A stretch of DNA of 64,000 bases, from NCBI RefSeq assembly GCF_020595095.1, contig NZ_JAJDOP010000003.1, forward strand, positions 310,001-374,000, in the 5' to 3' direction. Below the pieces are notes generated by a model, which did no database searches, was not told where the DNA came from, and was given only the letters and a program-made list of their open reading frames with translations. Source of the stretch: Microvirga rosea (GTDB lineage Bacteria; Pseudomonadota; Alphaproteobacteria; Rhizobiales; Beijerinckiaceae). Of the stretch, positions 1 through 9,963 are shown piece by piece. The position numbers were made by a program, and so were the translations under genes. Position 1 is the stretch's first letter. Each line of letters starts with the position of its first letter.

Positions 1-599
1 CCGGCTAGGACGGCAATAAGGCCGATATAACTGACTGCGTTGACGGCAAAGGCGGCAAACGCGCCAGCTGCGGCGACAATCACACCGCCGATGGCAGGCC
101 CTACGCTTCGGGCGATATTGAAGCCCATGCTGTTCAACGCGATGGCAGCGGGCAGATCATCGCGCGGCACCATCTCACCCACCAGGGACTGCCAAGCTGG
201 CCCGTTAAAGGCAGTCCCACAACCAACCAGAAAGGTGAAGGCAAGCAGCAGCCAAGGGGTAACGAGACCGAGATAGCTGAAGATCGTGAGTGCGATTGAC
301 ACCCCTAGAAGGAATAGCTGGGAAGCCAACATCAACTTACGACGGTCGGAATTATCCGCAATGGCGCCTGCCGTAAGGGAAAAAAGCATAACCGGAAGCG
401 TTGTGGATGCCTGGACCATGGCAACCAAGTCCGCGGAGCCGCCGATGGACGTCATAAGCCAGGCTGCACCGACGGACTGAATCAGGCCGCCGAAGTTGGA
501 ACCTAGACTGGCGATCCAAACTGCGCGGAAAATCCGATGTCGGAACGGCGCCAGGGCCGATGGCCGGCTCCTGGATATATCAGTTTCCTCAGCGTTCAT
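1..599 (-). CDS. MFS transporter, MFS_3/enterobactin-exporter-like (3' part outside window)
   Basis: Reading leftward from an ATG at 597-599 gives about 199 codons that stay open to the window edge, so only the N-terminal half is present. The protein starts MNAEETDISR and has hydrophobic segments typical of a major facilitator. The MFS motif A is clear near residue 80 (GAIADNSDRRK), between predicted helices 2 and 3. The segment FNGPAWQSLVGEMVPRDDL matches the loop seen in EntS/MFS_3 type efflux permeases. It should be an inner-membrane, proton-driven exporter; the substrate cannot be read from the sequence. A 159-bp spacer separates it from the MBL gene on the same strand. Confidence 0.85.
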   Translation of the reverse strand, partial: MNAEETDISRSRPSALAPFRHRIFRAVWIASLGSNFGGLIQSVGAAWLMTSIGGSADLVAMVQASTTLPVMLFSLTAGAIADNSDRRKLMLASQLFLLGVSIALTIFSYLGLVTPWLLLAFTFLVGCGTAFNGPAWQSLVGEMVPRDDLPAAIALNSMGFNIARSVGPAIGGVIVAAAGAFAAFAVNAVSYIGLIAVLA

Positions 600-758
600 C
601 ACCGCAGGACCTTACGGCATTTTTGCCGAGTCGAAACAACTACGGGACAAAATGAACCTCATGAGCCTAACAGGAGGTTGATTCACGTCGGGTTACTCTT
701 CCGCCTTCGGCTCCCTGAATGGGCACCGAATGATCGTATGAAATGCCCTTACCCGGGA

Positions 759-1556
759 TCAAGGAACCTCGATCCTCAGTCCGTCGTAAGCGGGTTCTAT
801 GTGTGAGGGTAGCCTGCGCGAAAGCTCCTCGTAGTCGAGATCGGTGTGTAAATTCGTAAGAATGGCTCGCTTCGGTCGAACCCTTTCGATCAGCGCCAAA
901 GCCTCGGCGACCGAGAAATGGGTTGGATGAGGCGCATAACGCAAGGCGTCGAGGATCAGCACATCGAGACCGCGAAGGTGATCAACGCTGGCCTCGGGCA
1001 TCGAGCTGACATCAGGCGCATAGGCAATGCTGCCGAAGCGAAACCCGAGAGCATCGATATCCCCATGAATCATCTTGAACGGAACGGCTTCAAGAGCGCC
1101 GCCAGGTCCGTCGACCACCACAGGAACATCCACCTGCAAACGATGGGCCGTCAAAATGGGTGGATATCCGCTTCCAGGCGGCGCTTTGAAACAATAGCCG
1201 AACCGGCTCATGAGCAACTCGCTCGTTACGCGGTCCGCATAAATCGGCACACGGCGGTGCATGGCGATTACGAGAGGGCGGAGATCATCGATCCCATGCG
1301 TATGATCCGCATGCTCGTGAGTGATGAGCACGCCATCAAGGCGGGAAACCTGGGCACTGAGCAACTGCTCCCGAAGATCTGGGGAGGTATCCACGAGGAC
1401 ACTCGTGGTACCGTTCTCTGTCATCCTCTCGACAAGGACGGAGCACCGTCGTCTCCGATTCTTCGGATTGCTGGGATCACAGGCCCCCCAGCCGACGGCG
1501 ACCCGTGGCACACCACCGGATGATCCGCAGCCGAGGATCGTCAGCGCTAGCGTCAT
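759..1556 (-). CDS. MBL-fold metallo-hydrolase, PhnP-like
   Basis: 265 residues. The metallo-beta-lactamase signature HxHxDH is at residues 80-85 (HEHADH) and is followed by THGIDDLR, which is typical of the PhnP-like phosphodiesterase branch. It also has the early glycine-rich LGCGSSGGVPR strand and later HGD and TNLHTDLDY metal ligands. It probably hydrolyses a small phosphodiester using two metal ions in the cytoplasm; the substrate is unknown. The ATG overlaps the tatD stop by 4 bp (ATGA), so translation is probably coupled. This tatD-MBL pair is common in alphaproteobacteria, but its link with DNA replication genes is not understood. Confidence 0.88.
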   Translation of the reverse strand: MTLALTILGCGSSGGVPRVAVGWGACDPSNPKNRRRRCSVLVERMTENGTTSVLVDTSPDLREQLLSAQVSRLDGVLITHEHADHTHGIDDLRPLVIAMHRRVPIYADRVTSELLMSRFGYCFKAPPGSGYPPILTAHRLQVDVPVVVDGPGGALEAVPFKMIHGDIDALGFRFGSIAYAPDVSSMPEASVDHLRGLDVLILDALRYAPHPTHFSVAEALALIERVRPKRAILTNLHTDLDYEELSRRLPSHIEPAYDGLRIEVP

Positions 1557-2362
1557 CCCGTGACAGCCTGTCCGGTAACGCCATCGATCAAGGCGGCTTT
1601 GCTGAATAGCCTGTAGAAGTTAGCCGTGGTCATCTCGGCAATCTGGCTCTCATCGACGCCGACGACGTCGGCCAGAACCTGCGCCGTGTGTTTTACAAAG
1701 GCGGGCTCATTCGTCTTACCTCGATGAGGCACAGGCGCAAGGTAAGGGGCATCGGTCTCTACAAGCAGCCGATCCCGAGGTACGGCTGCGGCGATCCTGC
1801 GGATCTCGTCCGAGTTCTTGAACGTTAAAATCCCGGAAAATGAAATATAGAGGCCAAGGTCCACACCAACGGACGCCAGCTCGGCTCCTGAAGAATAGCA
1901 GTGAAGGACCGCCTTGAATGAGCCCTGTTTCATCTCATCCCGCAGGATCACGATCATATCCTCATCCGCGTCGCGGGCATGGATGACAAGGGGAAGCCCG
2001 GTCTCGCGGGCTGCCGCAATATGGGTACGAAAGACCCGCTGCTGCACGTCCCGAGGGCTCTTATCGTAAAAGTAGTCGAGGCCGGCCTCACCTATCGCGA
2101 CACACCGGTTGTGCTCGGACAGCTTGGCCAAGGCTTCCGCGGATATATCCGGTTCAAGCGCGGCGTTATGGGGATGGGTTCCGACCGTGAAGAACACGGC
2201 CTCGTTTTGTTCCGCAAGCTCGCGGTACACCTCGAAGCGAGCCACGTGGGTCGAAATCGTAACCATCCGACGGATACCAACTGTACCGGCGGCGGCCAGG
2301 ATTTCGGGAAGTCGACCCTGCAGATCCGGAAAATCCAAGTGACAATGACTATCGACCAACAC
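1553..2362 (-). CDS. tatD: TatD family metal-dependent hydrolase (3'-5' DNase)
   Basis: A 269-residue TIM-barrel hydrolase of the TatD/YcfH type. I place the start at a GTG (2360-2362), because the mature family N-terminus, MLVDSHCHLDF with metal-binding His6 and His8, begins exactly there. A longer reading frame would add 25 residues (MREPSRRT...) with no family resemblance. Other ligands are visible in GEAGLDYFYD, PLVIHARDAD and LVETDAPYLAP. Known members are Mg-dependent 3'-5' exonucleases involved in DNA repair and degradation. It lies downstream of the glycoside hydrolase gene and overlaps the MBL gene by 4 bp. Confidence 0.92.
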   Translation of the reverse strand: MLVDSHCHLDFPDLQGRLPEILAAAGTVGIRRMVTISTHVARFEVYRELAEQNEAVFFTVGTHPHNAALEPDISAEALAKLSEHNRCVAIGEAGLDYFYDKSPRDVQQRVFRTHIAAARETGLPLVIHARDADEDMIVILRDEMKQGSFKAVLHCYSSGAELASVGVDLGLYISFSGILTFKNSDEIRRIAAAVPRDRLLVETDAPYLAPVPHRGKTNEPAFVKHTAQVLADVVGVDESQIAEMTTANFYRLFSKAALIDGVTGQAVTG

Positions 2363-2439
2363 GTGCTTTCCCCTTCTGGCCCAAAGTCCACCTTCATAAA
2401 GCGGATAGGACAGCGTTCGTCTAGACGGTTCGCGCACTG

Positions 2440-3753
2440 TTATCTGGAAACCTGATGGCGCTCCTCTTCCTCTTCATTCTGTCGCATCGTCCGGGCAACC
2501 TCCCGGCGCCGCCGCACGGGGCGCTCATCGTATTCGCTCGGGAGCGCAACCGGAACCACGAGGCAAACACTTTGGGCGGGGAGGACATCGCGCCAGTCCT
2601 GGATAAGTTGCCGGTAGGCTCGCCCAACGGGTCGGATATTACGGTCAAGATCGTAAAGGCCGACCGGACAGACGCGGTTGTTCTCCTCCCGTAGCGCCAC
2701 ATCCCAGTCGACCTGGTCGGTCAGCGAATACCAAGTGAAACCAACCACTGGGACCCCGGTGTTGCGGATTCGCAGGACGTTAGCCCATTGCTTCCAAAGC
2801 CAGTTAACCGCTTCGTCCCCGGCCGGGCCCTGCATGATATTGGTTTCCGTATGCATGACCGGCAGCCGATACCGATCGTAGTACTGACGCGTAATCTCGT
2901 CGTAACCGAAAACATCTCCGGCTGCACTCGTCACGCCATTTGCCTGAACCCGATGCTCATTGGTGATGTAGTAGTCGTTTCCCATGATGCAGTGATGCCT
3001 CAGGGAGGAGCGATCTAGGAAGAAATGGTACTCTTCCCGCGTCATCCCATTATCCATCAGGAATTCGTACATCTCCGAATCGACGCGCCGACCGTAGTTC
3101 AGATCGAGGGTGAGGAATCTCTTCGAGTTCATCACCTCCGCAGGCTTGATCGCGGCCGGATTTTCGGCGTGGAAGTACTCCGACGACTCGCTTTGCACGA
3201 AGATTGCATCCGGCCGAACCTGCAGAATTCGCTCCATTGCAAGAACATTGGCTTTAACGATGTGTTTGAGGGCGGTCACGAAACCCTTGTCCGTCGTGAG
3301 CTGCTCGTTCCACCATCCATATGATGCCGAGAAGAGGGCACAGATGAACATTTCGTTGATAGGAGTGTAGAGCTGGACCCATGGGAAGCGCTTGGCGAAA
3401 TCTTGCGCGTAGGAGGCAAACAGCTCAGGAAAGTCCGGGTTCTGGAAGTTCTCTATCCAATCCGGGACGCCAAAATGGCAAAGATCGACAATGGGGATGA
3501 TATCGCGCTGTTCCAACTCGCCGAACGTCATATCGGTGAAGGACCAATCGTAGCGCCCAGGGCCAATGAACGTCTTATGAAGAGGGGGACCGTAGCGCAG
3601 AACGTTGATCTCGAGCTCGCGCAGCAGGTCGAAATCTGTCCTCCAATGTTCATAATGGCCGCACTTCTCGAGTTCATCGATGCGGGTGCGGCCATTGTTG
3701 ATCGTCGGGATGCTGTTCTCGATCCCGGTCGCAAACATGAAGGTTTTAAACAT
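2440..3753 (-). CDS. Family-1-type glycoside hydrolase (COG2723-like)
   Basis: 437 residues with a TIM-barrel pattern like beta-glucosidases. The presumed acid/base is Glu134 in TPINEM (GH1 consensus TxNEP). The presumed nucleophile is Glu303 in MHTETN (GH1 consensus TENG). Both motifs depart from the classical form, so substrate and even mechanism are open. There is no signal peptide, suggesting a cytoplasmic enzyme. The C-terminus is unusual, with a basic RPVRRRREVAR stretch followed by NEEEEERHQVSR. A GGAAG ribosome site precedes the ATG. It sits between metG (44-bp gap) and tatD (77-bp gap), where the usual alphaproteobacterial order has nothing; sampled stretches have lower GC than later parts of the window. 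A later insertion is likely. Confidence 0.75.
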   Translation of the reverse strand: MFKTFMFATGIENSIPTINNGRTRIDELEKCGHYEHWRTDFDLLRELEINVLRYGPPLHKTFIGPGRYDWSFTDMTFGELEQRDIIPIVDLCHFGVPDWIENFQNPDFPELFASYAQDFAKRFPWVQLYTPINEMFICALFSASYGWWNEQLTTDKGFVTALKHIVKANVLAMERILQVRPDAIFVQSESSEYFHAENPAAIKPAEVMNSKRFLTLDLNYGRRVDSEMYEFLMDNGMTREEYHFFLDRSSLRHHCIMGNDYYITNEHRVQANGVTSAAGDVFGYDEITRQYYDRYRLPVMHTETNIMQGPAGDEAVNWLWKQWANVLRIRNTGVPVVGFTWYSLTDQVDWDVALREENNRVCPVGLYDLDRNIRPVGRAYRQLIQDWRDVLPAQSVCLVVPVALPSEYDERPVRRRREVARTMRQNEEEEERHQVSR

Positions 3754-3797
3754 CGAAGCTTCCGCTGATGGCGCAGTGGCCGTCCTAGGCGGAAGTG

Positions 3798-5348
3798 TTA
3801 GACAGCCTCCGCCTCCACATAACGCGGAAAGATCGGCTCAGGTTGCGGGAGAGCTTGGCCGGACTTGAGCCGATAGGTTGCGCCGATGCGCGCCAAAACT
3901 CGGTCATCCTCCGAAATTCCGAGCAAATTCAGCAACTTGCCTGCCGCAACCGGTACGAATGGCTGCGCCATAATTCCGATGGCCCGGAGAACTTCAGCCG
4001 TAACATAAAGGACTGTTGCCATCCGCGCTGGGTCTTGCTTGCGCAAAACCCACGGTTCCTGAGAGGCAAAATACCGATTGGCTTCGGCCACGACCCCCCA
4101 GATTTCGCTCAAGGCCGTATGAAGCGCAAAATCGTTCAGTGCCGCCCGAGTCTTGCCCGGCAAGGCATCCGCTTGCCAGAGAATATCCTGGTCTGCCTGA
4201 GACAGCTCACCTGGTGTGGGGACCGCACCCGCGCAATTCTTGGCAATCATCGACAGGGATCGTTGCGCCAAGTTGCCGAGATCGTTGGCCAGATCGGCAT
4301 TGATGCGGTTGACGATTGCTTCGTGCGAATAGTTGCCGTCCTGCCCAAACGGGACTTCCCGCAGGAAGAAATAACGGAGCTGATCGACGCCATAGGTCTC
4401 CGCGAGGTCGAAGGGATCAATGACGTTCCCGACGGATTTTGACATCTTCTCGCCGCGGTTAAAAAGGAATCCATGGCCGAAAACACGCTTCGGCAGCGGA
4501 ATCTCTGCCGACATCAGGAAGGCCGGCCAGTAAACCGTGTGGAATCGGACGATGTCCTTCCCGATGATGTGAACATCCGCAGGCCAATAGTGCCAGCGTG
4601 GATCGTTCTCATCCGGGAAGCCGCACCCGGTCAGGTAGTTATTGAGCGCATCGATCCAAACATACATCACATGTTTCGGATCGGACGGAACCGGTAGGCC
4701 CCAGTTGAACGTGGTTCGGCTGATCGACAGATCCTGCAAACCGGAGCGAACAAAGCTGACAATCTCGTTGCGACGAGTTTCTGGGCTGACGAAATCAGGG
4801 TTGGCTTCATAGTGAGCAAGCAGTCGATCCTGGTATGCCGATAGGCGGAAGAAATAGCTCTCCTCCTCGATCCACTCTACAGGAGTACCAGTAGGAGCGC
4901 GCCAGCTGCCATCGGGCTGCTTGGTAAGCTCCGCCTCGTCGTAATAAGCCTCGTCCCGAACCGAGTACCAGCCCGCATATTTCGAGAGATAGATGTCGCC
5001 CCTCTCCTGCATCCGACGCCAGAGTTCCTGGGTGGATGGAAGGTGATCGGCATCAGTGGTCCGAATGAAGCGGTCATATGAGCAGTTGAGGCGATCGGCC
5101 ATCGCCTTGAATTTTCCGGCCATATCATCGACGAAGGCCTTTGGAGACATGCTGTTCCGGTCAGCGGTTTGCTGGATCTTGAGCCCGTGCTCGTCCGTCC
5201 CGGTCATGAAGAACACATCGAATCCGTCGATGCGCTTGAAGCGCGCAATCGCATCAGAGGCGACGATCTCGTAGGCATGACCGATATGGGGAGCTCCATT
5301 CGGGTACGAGATGGCCGTCGTGATGTAGAATTTCTCTTTCTCGGCCAT
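3798..5348 (-). CDS. metG: Methionine--tRNA ligase
   Basis: 516 residues, the short class-I form. The HIGH signature is at residues 21-24 (APHIGHA) and KMSKS at 301-305, flanked by [12 protein letters not shown]. The connective-peptide region ([12 protein letters not shown]) lacks zinc-knuckle cysteines, and there is no C-terminal EMAP-like tRNA-binding domain, so it is the compact zinc-free type common in alphaproteobacteria. It charges initiator and elongator tRNA-Met. It lies 38 bp downstream of holB on the same strand, in the conserved tmk-holB-metG order. Confidence 0.97.
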   Translation of the reverse strand: MAEKEKFYITTAISYPNGAPHIGHAYEIVASDAIARFKRIDGFDVFFMTGTDEHGLKIQQTADRNSMSPKAFVDDMAGKFKAMADRLNCSYDRFIRTTDADHLPSTQELWRRMQERGDIYLSKYAGWYSVRDEAYYDEAELTKQPDGSWRAPTGTPVEWIEEESYFFRLSAYQDRLLAHYEANPDFVSPETRRNEIVSFVRSGLQDLSISRTTFNWGLPVPSDPKHVMYVWIDALNNYLTGCGFPDENDPRWHYWPADVHIIGKDIVRFHTVYWPAFLMSAEIPLPKRVFGHGFLFNRGEKMSKSVGNVIDPFDLAETYGVDQLRYFFLREVPFGQDGNYSHEAIVNRINADLANDLGNLAQRSLSMIAKNCAGAVPTPGELSQADQDILWQADALPGKTRAALNDFALHTALSEIWGVVAEANRYFASQEPWVLRKQDPARMATVLYVTAEVLRAIGIMAQPFVPVAAGKLLNLLGISEDDRVLARIGATYRLKSGQALPQPEPIFPRYVEAEAV

Positions 5349-5386
5349 AGCTGATCCTTGCTTGAACGACGTGTCCCAACGGCGCC

Positions 5387-6448
5387 TCAGGCGGCCTGCC
5401 GAACGGCATCGGCAAGGTCATCGAACAACGTCAGGATAAAGGGCCGGCGGTCGAGGTTGAAGACATCGATCTCTCTCGCCGAATGGGCGATCTTCTCACA
5501 TACCTCCACCAAAGGCGCAAGGCGTTGCGCGCCAAGGTTCATTTGAGCATGGAGATGGCCCGAGACCCAGCGCTGCACGGTGTCGAGCATCAGCTCGTAG
5601 TCCTCATCGGCATCCCGTCTGGCAAGTGCCTCGGCAAGGGAGAGCACCTGCCCGGTTTCCGTGCGCGGCAGCTGATCGAGCAGCCGCGTGACATGGCCAA
5701 TGAGTGCCACCTTATCCGCATCCAGAAGCTCCAGCGTTCGCCGCACCGAGCCCTCACCCAGGTTCAGGGCCTGTTCCAGAATCTCCGAGGAAACATCAGC
5801 CCACGGGGGGCCTAGGGACAAGATCGCCGACCGGACCGCGGGCGGCGGCAGGGGACGCAACAGCAAACGCCGACAGCGCGAGCGTATCGTCGGCAGGACT
5901 CGTTGAGGCGCGTGGCTGACGATTAGGAAAAGCGAGCGCGGAGGCGGTTCCTCGATCAGTTTCAGCAAAGCGTTGGCGCTCGCGCTCGTGAGATCTTCCG
6001 CACTGTCGACGATGCAGATGCGATAACCGCCATCGGCTGCCGTGGACGAAAAAGTTGCTAATGCCCGCCGAACGGCATCGACCGGAATCGTCGCCGATGG
6101 AGCCTTCTTGTCGGTGGCTGGCGCTCGTCTCAACACGGCCATATTAGGGTGGGACAGTGCAGCAACCTGGCGGGCGATCTGGTTCTCCCTTGAAGTGTCG
6201 AGGGTCTTGATCGAGGCGGGATCGAGCCGGGGATCAAGCATGGCCCGGGCGACCCGATAAGCCAGAGTTGCCTTGCCAATTCCTTGCGGCCCGCCGATCA
6301 GCCAAGCGTGATGAAGACGGCCGTTGCGGAGGCCCGTCAGAAAGGCCTCTTCCCCTTCGGAATGTCCAAACAATGAAAACTGCTCTCGGGGATGCGGCGC
6401 ACCATCGAAGCGATCAGGTTCGTCGAACTCTGTCTTGTCACGCGACAT
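5387..6448 (-). CDS. holB: DNA polymerase III subunit delta'
   Basis: About 353 residues from the chosen ATG at 6446-6448 ([11 protein letters not shown]). The frame is open 33 codons further upstream, but that extension lies inside tmk. An AAA+ clamp-loader fold is shown by the P-loop [10 protein letters not shown], the sensor-like [25 protein letters not shown] and the downstream RCRRLLL segment. Delta' is the stator of the clamp loader that places the beta clamp on DNA. The first codons overlap the tmk 3' end by 11 bp, as is usual for this pair. Confidence 0.95.
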   Translation of the reverse strand: MSRDKTEFDEPDRFDGAPHPREQFSLFGHSEGEEAFLTGLRNGRLHHAWLIGGPQGIGKATLAYRVARAMLDPRLDPASIKTLDTSRENQIARQVAALSHPNMAVLRRAPATDKKAPSATIPVDAVRRALATFSSTAADGGYRICIVDSAEDLTSASANALLKLIEEPPPRSLFLIVSHAPQRVLPTIRSRCRRLLLRPLPPPAVRSAILSLGPPWADVSSEILEQALNLGEGSVRRTLELLDADKVALIGHVTRLLDQLPRTETGQVLSLAEALARRDADEDYELMLDTVQRWVSGHLHAQMNLGAQRLAPLVEVCEKIAHSAREIDVFNLDRRPFILTLFDDLADAVRQAA

Positions 6449-7106
6449 GGGAGACTCTTGTCCCGGCGAAATCGGGCAGCCTGTTCTGGAGAGCCGTCCA
6501 AATCGCCCGTTCCACGTCGTCGGGATCCTGGGTTGCGTCGATGACAACGCAGCGATCGGGAGCCTCCTTCGCGATCGCCAGAAAGCCTTCCCGCAGCGCG
6601 CGGTGGAACGCGATGTCCTCCTGCTCGAAACGATCTGCTCTCTCGCCTTTTCCAGCTTGCCGCTCGCCTGCGCGAGACAGACCGATTTCAGCCGGCAGAT
6701 CGAGGATAAAGGTCATGTCGGGACGTAAGCTCTTGAGGGCAACCTGCTCGAGACTCTCAATGAGGCTTCGGCTTACTTGGCCTGAAATACCCTGGTAGAC
6801 CTTTGTCGAATCCGCAAACCGGTCACACAGGACGTGCACGCCGTTTGCCAAGGCTGGAATTATTACCGTGTCGATATGGTCGATGCGCGCCGCAGTGAAC
6901 AGAAGAGCTTCGGCAAAAGGGCCCATATGTTTGGCCTCTCCGCCGAGAATAAAGGATCTGATCTTCTCGGCTTGAGGCGATCCCCCCGGCTCCCGTGTGG
7001 CAATGACCTTGAAATCCAGTCCAGACAGGCGTCGCTGGAGCCGCTCGATCTGCGTGGATTTCCCGGCCCCCTCTCCTCCTTCAAATGTGATGAAGCGACC
7101 AGTCAT
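6438..7106 (-). CDS. tmk: Thymidylate kinase (dTMP kinase)
   Basis: 222 residues from the ATG at 7104-7106 (MTGRFITFEGG). P-loop GGEGAGKST is at residues 10-18, and the family DRF motif is seen in LCDRFADSTKVYQG. It phosphorylates dTMP to dTDP for DNA synthesis. The start overlaps the stop of the carboxypeptidase gene by one base (TAATG), and the 3' end overlaps holB by 11 bp, so the three genes should be co-translated. A start 14 codons upstream is possible but would lie inside the previous gene and add residues foreign to the family. Confidence 0.96.
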   Translation of the reverse strand: MTGRFITFEGGEGAGKSTQIERLQRRLSGLDFKVIATREPGGSPQAEKIRSFILGGEAKHMGPFAEALLFTAARIDHIDTVIIPALANGVHVLCDRFADSTKVYQGISGQVSRSLIESLEQVALKSLRPDMTFILDLPAEIGLSRAGERQAGKGERADRFEQEDIAFHRALREGFLAIAKEAPDRCVVIDATQDPDDVERAIWTALQNRLPDFAGTRVSHVA

Positions 7107-8320
7107 TAGATACGTTCGAGCAAGCTTGAGAAGGCACGCCGCACCCAACCAGTGCTGAATTCCATCAAACCATCCAGAGCACGTTGGCTCAACGTCCCCA
7201 CTTGGATATCTTCGTCGGCATAGAGCGGAACCTCGACGGCTTTCGTCTCGCCCCTGTTGACCTGAAGCTTGGCCACCTCAGTCCCTTTCTGAACCGGCGC
7301 CTTCAGTGGGCCAGTATAGATCACCCGGGCAGTCACTCGCTCCGCCTCTCCACGAGGAACAAGTACACGAACCGGCCGCTTGGAAACAAGCGGGAGTGAG
7401 CGTCGGTCGCCGCCGAAGACCTGTGCTTCGCCGACGATCTGTCCTTCCTGGAACAGCTGGCGCGTCTCGAACGCACGGAAGCCCCAGTCCAGCAGCTTAC
7501 GGGACTCGGCAGCACGGTCTTTGGCCGTCTTAAGACCGTTGACCACCACAATGAGGCGTTGCCCGTTCTGCACCGCCGACCCCACGAGGCCATAGCCTGA
7601 TTCTTCGATGTAGCCGGTTTTCAGGCCATCTGCTCCAAGATTGAAAGCAAACAACGGGTTGCGGTTCTGCTGGCGTATCTTGTTCCAGATGAATTCGCGC
7701 TCCCCGAACATTTTGTAATAGTCGGGGTAGGTCTCGATGATGTGAAGCGCGAGCTTGGCAAGCTCACGTACCGTCACCTTCTGAGTAGGCTCGTGGTAAC
7801 CCGTTGGATTGCGGAATGTGGACTTCGTCAACCCGATCGCCCGGGAACGCTCATTCATCCGCCGTGCGAAGTTCTCTTCAGTTCCCGAAATGCCCTCGGC
7901 AATAGCAATAGCTGCATCGTTGCCAGATTGAACAATGAGTCCCCGCAAGAGATCCTCAAGGCGGACACTCGTGTTCACCTTCGCGAACATGGCGGATCCG
8001 CCTGATCCCGCGCCACCCGTCCGCCAAGCATGCTCGGAAATCCCGAATTCCGTATCCATGGTTAGGCGGCCGCTCTTCAGTTCGTTGAAGACAACCTCTG
8101 CAGTCATGATTTTTGCCATGCTTGCAGGCTCGACCAAGTCGTCGGCGTTCTTCTCAAAGAGCACGGCCTGAGAGTCCGCCTCAACGAGAATCGCAGTCGG
8201 CGCGGACGTTTGGAACGATTCCGCTCGAGCCTCCAAATGAAAGCTGAAGAAAGAAAAAAGGCTAGAAATTACAAAGGCAAAGGCGATATTCTTGATGAAA
8301 GATCGATGACGAATAGGCAT
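7106..8320 (-). CDS. D-alanyl-D-alanine carboxypeptidase, PBP5/6 (DacF) type
   Basis: 404 residues with an N-terminal signal segment (basic start, then IAFAFVISSLFSFFSF). All three serine peptidase S11 motifs are present: SMAK at 67-70 with nucleophile Ser67, SGN at 132-134 and KTG at 234-236. A PBP5-type C-terminal beta domain follows. The end (RRAFSSLLERI) looks amphipathic and could anchor the protein to the membrane. It trims terminal D-Ala from peptidoglycan pentapeptides in the periplasm. It follows rlpA, another cell-wall gene, after an 80-bp gap and overlaps tmk by one base. Confidence 0.94.
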   Translation of the reverse strand: MPIRHRSFIKNIAFAFVISSLFSFFSFHLEARAESFQTSAPTAILVEADSQAVLFEKNADDLVEPASMAKIMTAEVVFNELKSGRLTMDTEFGISEHAWRTGGAGSGGSAMFAKVNTSVRLEDLLRGLIVQSGNDAAIAIAEGISGTEENFARRMNERSRAIGLTKSTFRNPTGYHEPTQKVTVRELAKLALHIIETYPDYYKMFGEREFIWNKIRQQNRNPLFAFNLGADGLKTGYIEESGYGLVGSAVQNGQRLIVVVNGLKTAKDRAAESRKLLDWGFRAFETRQLFQEGQIVGEAQVFGGDRRSLPLVSKRPVRVLVPRGEAERVTARVIYTGPLKAPVQKGTEVAKLQVNRGETKAVEVPLYADEDIQVGTLSQRALDGLMEFSTGWVRRAFSSLLERI

Positions 8321-8397
8321 ATTCCAGCTCTTCCCCTAGGAAAGCTGGAATCTGTAGCACAATTTGCGCAAATCAACGCCAGACTTGTGGCGTTCGT

Positions 8398-9417
8398 TCA
8401 GCGAAGGAAACGGCTTTGATCCAGCGCCTTGAATGATTCGCTCTTCTGAAAACCGGTCTTTCCCTCTTCTGGGGCATAATACAACCCAGCCACAACGGGG
8501 CGGGACGGAGGAGCGACCTTTACCGAAAGAGAGCTGACCGTAACCGGGGTGACAGCTCCCGGAATTGTGCCCAGATCAAACGGGCGCTCGGGTGGGAGAG
8601 GAATGTGCCCCGCTGTGCTGCCGGCGGCCGCCACAGTCTGGGGCTCCTCGGTGGCAGAGGCAAAGGCTCCGGCAACGTTATCCGAGGGAGCCATCGTCCG
8701 GAGTGCAACTCTGTCAACAGGAGAACTTGGCTGCGGCGTCGCTGAAGCGATCAAGGTCGGCCCAGCCTTGTTCAACGAGGCTGGCATCCCGTCTGTGCGA
8801 AGACTTGCAAGGAGAATCCGATCATCGCTGCCGTTCGTGGAGGCAGGACCGACATAATCGACTTTCACGCGAGCGGTGCCAGCCTGTTTGAAGCCTAGAG
8901 CGAGAGCGGCGCGCTCCGATACGTCGATGATACGATTACCGTGGAACGGACCGCGATCATTCACCCGTACGATCATGGAATGACCGTTCTGGAGGTTGGT
9001 CACCCGGGCATAGCTCGGGAGCGGCATCGTTGTGTGGGCCGCGGCTACCGAAACGCGGTCAAAAACTTCGCCGTTGGCGGTTTTGCGCCCATGGAAGCTG
9101 GAGCCATACCAGGAAGCAAGACCAACGCCGGAATAGCCGGTGGGGTTTTCATGAGGCACATAGGTGCGACCAGCGATCACGTACGGCTTGCCGACAAGTT
9201 TCTGTCCCCCGCCCTTCGGAACCGGCTCTCCGTCCGCAACGACGCGTGGACTTGGCGCGACGCCGTATTTCGGGTCAATCCCGCTACGGTTGTTAGAGCA
9301 ATTAGCCACCGTCAATGCAATCGCGGCCACCCCTGCAACGCGGATGGCGGCCCGGCAATTGAGAAGCGAGCGCTCTGAAACGCCTGCCGTCTCTTCCTCA
9401 GCGCGATAACAATCCAT
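8398..9417 (-). CDS. rlpA: Septal ring lytic transglycosylase RlpA family protein
   Basis: About 339 residues from the ATG at 9415-9417 (MDCYRAEEE). In-frame ATGs also exist at 9429 and 9474. I prefer the inner start because a perfect TTGACA -35 box lies only about 50 bp above the outermost ATG and would leave almost no leader. A hydrophobic segment ending in VANCSNN may be a lipobox, although Asn before the Cys is atypical. The double-psi beta-barrel is clear: SGVGLASWYGSSFHGRKTANGE, then VRVNDRGPFHGNRIIDVSERAA. No C-terminal SPOR repeat is evident; the last 120 residues are Ala/Pro/Ser-rich. It probably cleaves glycan strands at the septum. Confidence 0.9.
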   Translation of the reverse strand: MDCYRAEEETAGVSERSLLNCRAAIRVAGVAAIALTVANCSNNRSGIDPKYGVAPSPRVVADGEPVPKGGGQKLVGKPYVIAGRTYVPHENPTGYSGVGLASWYGSSFHGRKTANGEVFDRVSVAAAHTTMPLPSYARVTNLQNGHSMIVRVNDRGPFHGNRIIDVSERAALALGFKQAGTARVKVDYVGPASTNGSDDRILLASLRTDGMPASLNKAGPTLIASATPQPSSPVDRVALRTMAPSDNVAGAFASATEEPQTVAAAGSTAGHIPLPPERPFDLGTIPGAVTPVTVSSLSVKVAPPSRPVVAGLYYAPEEGKTGFQKSESFKALDQSRFLR

Positions 9418-9873
9418 GTCGCCTCGCATCCCCTTGTCCGCATCTATTCGCGGCGGCTCGGTATTCCCGAACATTCAGTAAGTGCATTTTGACCTGCTAA
9501 AGAAAGGTTAAATGGTCGAGTTGTCAATGGCTAAGTTGCCACATTCGAAACACTATTAATTCATGGAATTATATCAATTAAATCAGTGAGTTGAATTAAT
9601 CTATTAATGTTCATTTGATGCGCTTGCCACATTTCGTTAACAAGCCTCGCACTGTTCGTTCTGGTTTGCCAGCCGGAACCGCGGACCCTATTAAACTTGT
9701 CAGAACGGTCTACGCACATAATAACGTCAGTTTCGGAGAAGGTGCCGCTCTGGGACAAGCCGTCCTTCCTACCTTGGCCTAGGGGTGGGACATGTTGAGT
9801 TGACGAGAACCTATCGACGGCCTTAGACACGGCAATCTTGAGAGACTGAGACGGAAATCCAGCTCTGTCTTTC
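9418..9873. other. Intergenic region between rlpA and tRNA-Ser
   Basis: About 450 bp with no credible gene. The part nearest rlpA is AT-rich (roughly 9480-9620). On the minus strand it contains a perfect TTGACA at 9522-9527 with only a weak -10 (TTCTTT at 9499-9504), a plausible rlpA promoter. The remainder shows no obvious motif. A minus-strand reading frame covering 9561-9977 passes antisense through the tRNA and is rejected as a gene. Confidence 0.5.
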
Positions 9874-9963
9874 GGAGGGGTGGCCGAGTGGTTTAAGGCA
9901 GCGGTCTTGAAAACCGCCGTGGGTGCAAGCCCACCGTGGGTTCGAATCCCACCCCCTCCGCCA
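9874..9963 (+). tRNA. tRNA-Ser (anticodon UGA)
   Basis: A complete 90-nt class-II tRNA with encoded CCA. The acceptor stem pairs GGAGGGG (9874-9880) with CCCCTCC (9953-9959), followed by discriminator G and CCA (9961-9963). The anticodon stem GCGGT/ACCGC encloses loop CTTGAAA with anticodon TGA at 9908-9910. A long variable arm (GTGGGTGCAAGCCCAC) and T-loop GTTCGAATC are present. It decodes UCA and related Ser codons. Confidence 0.97.
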
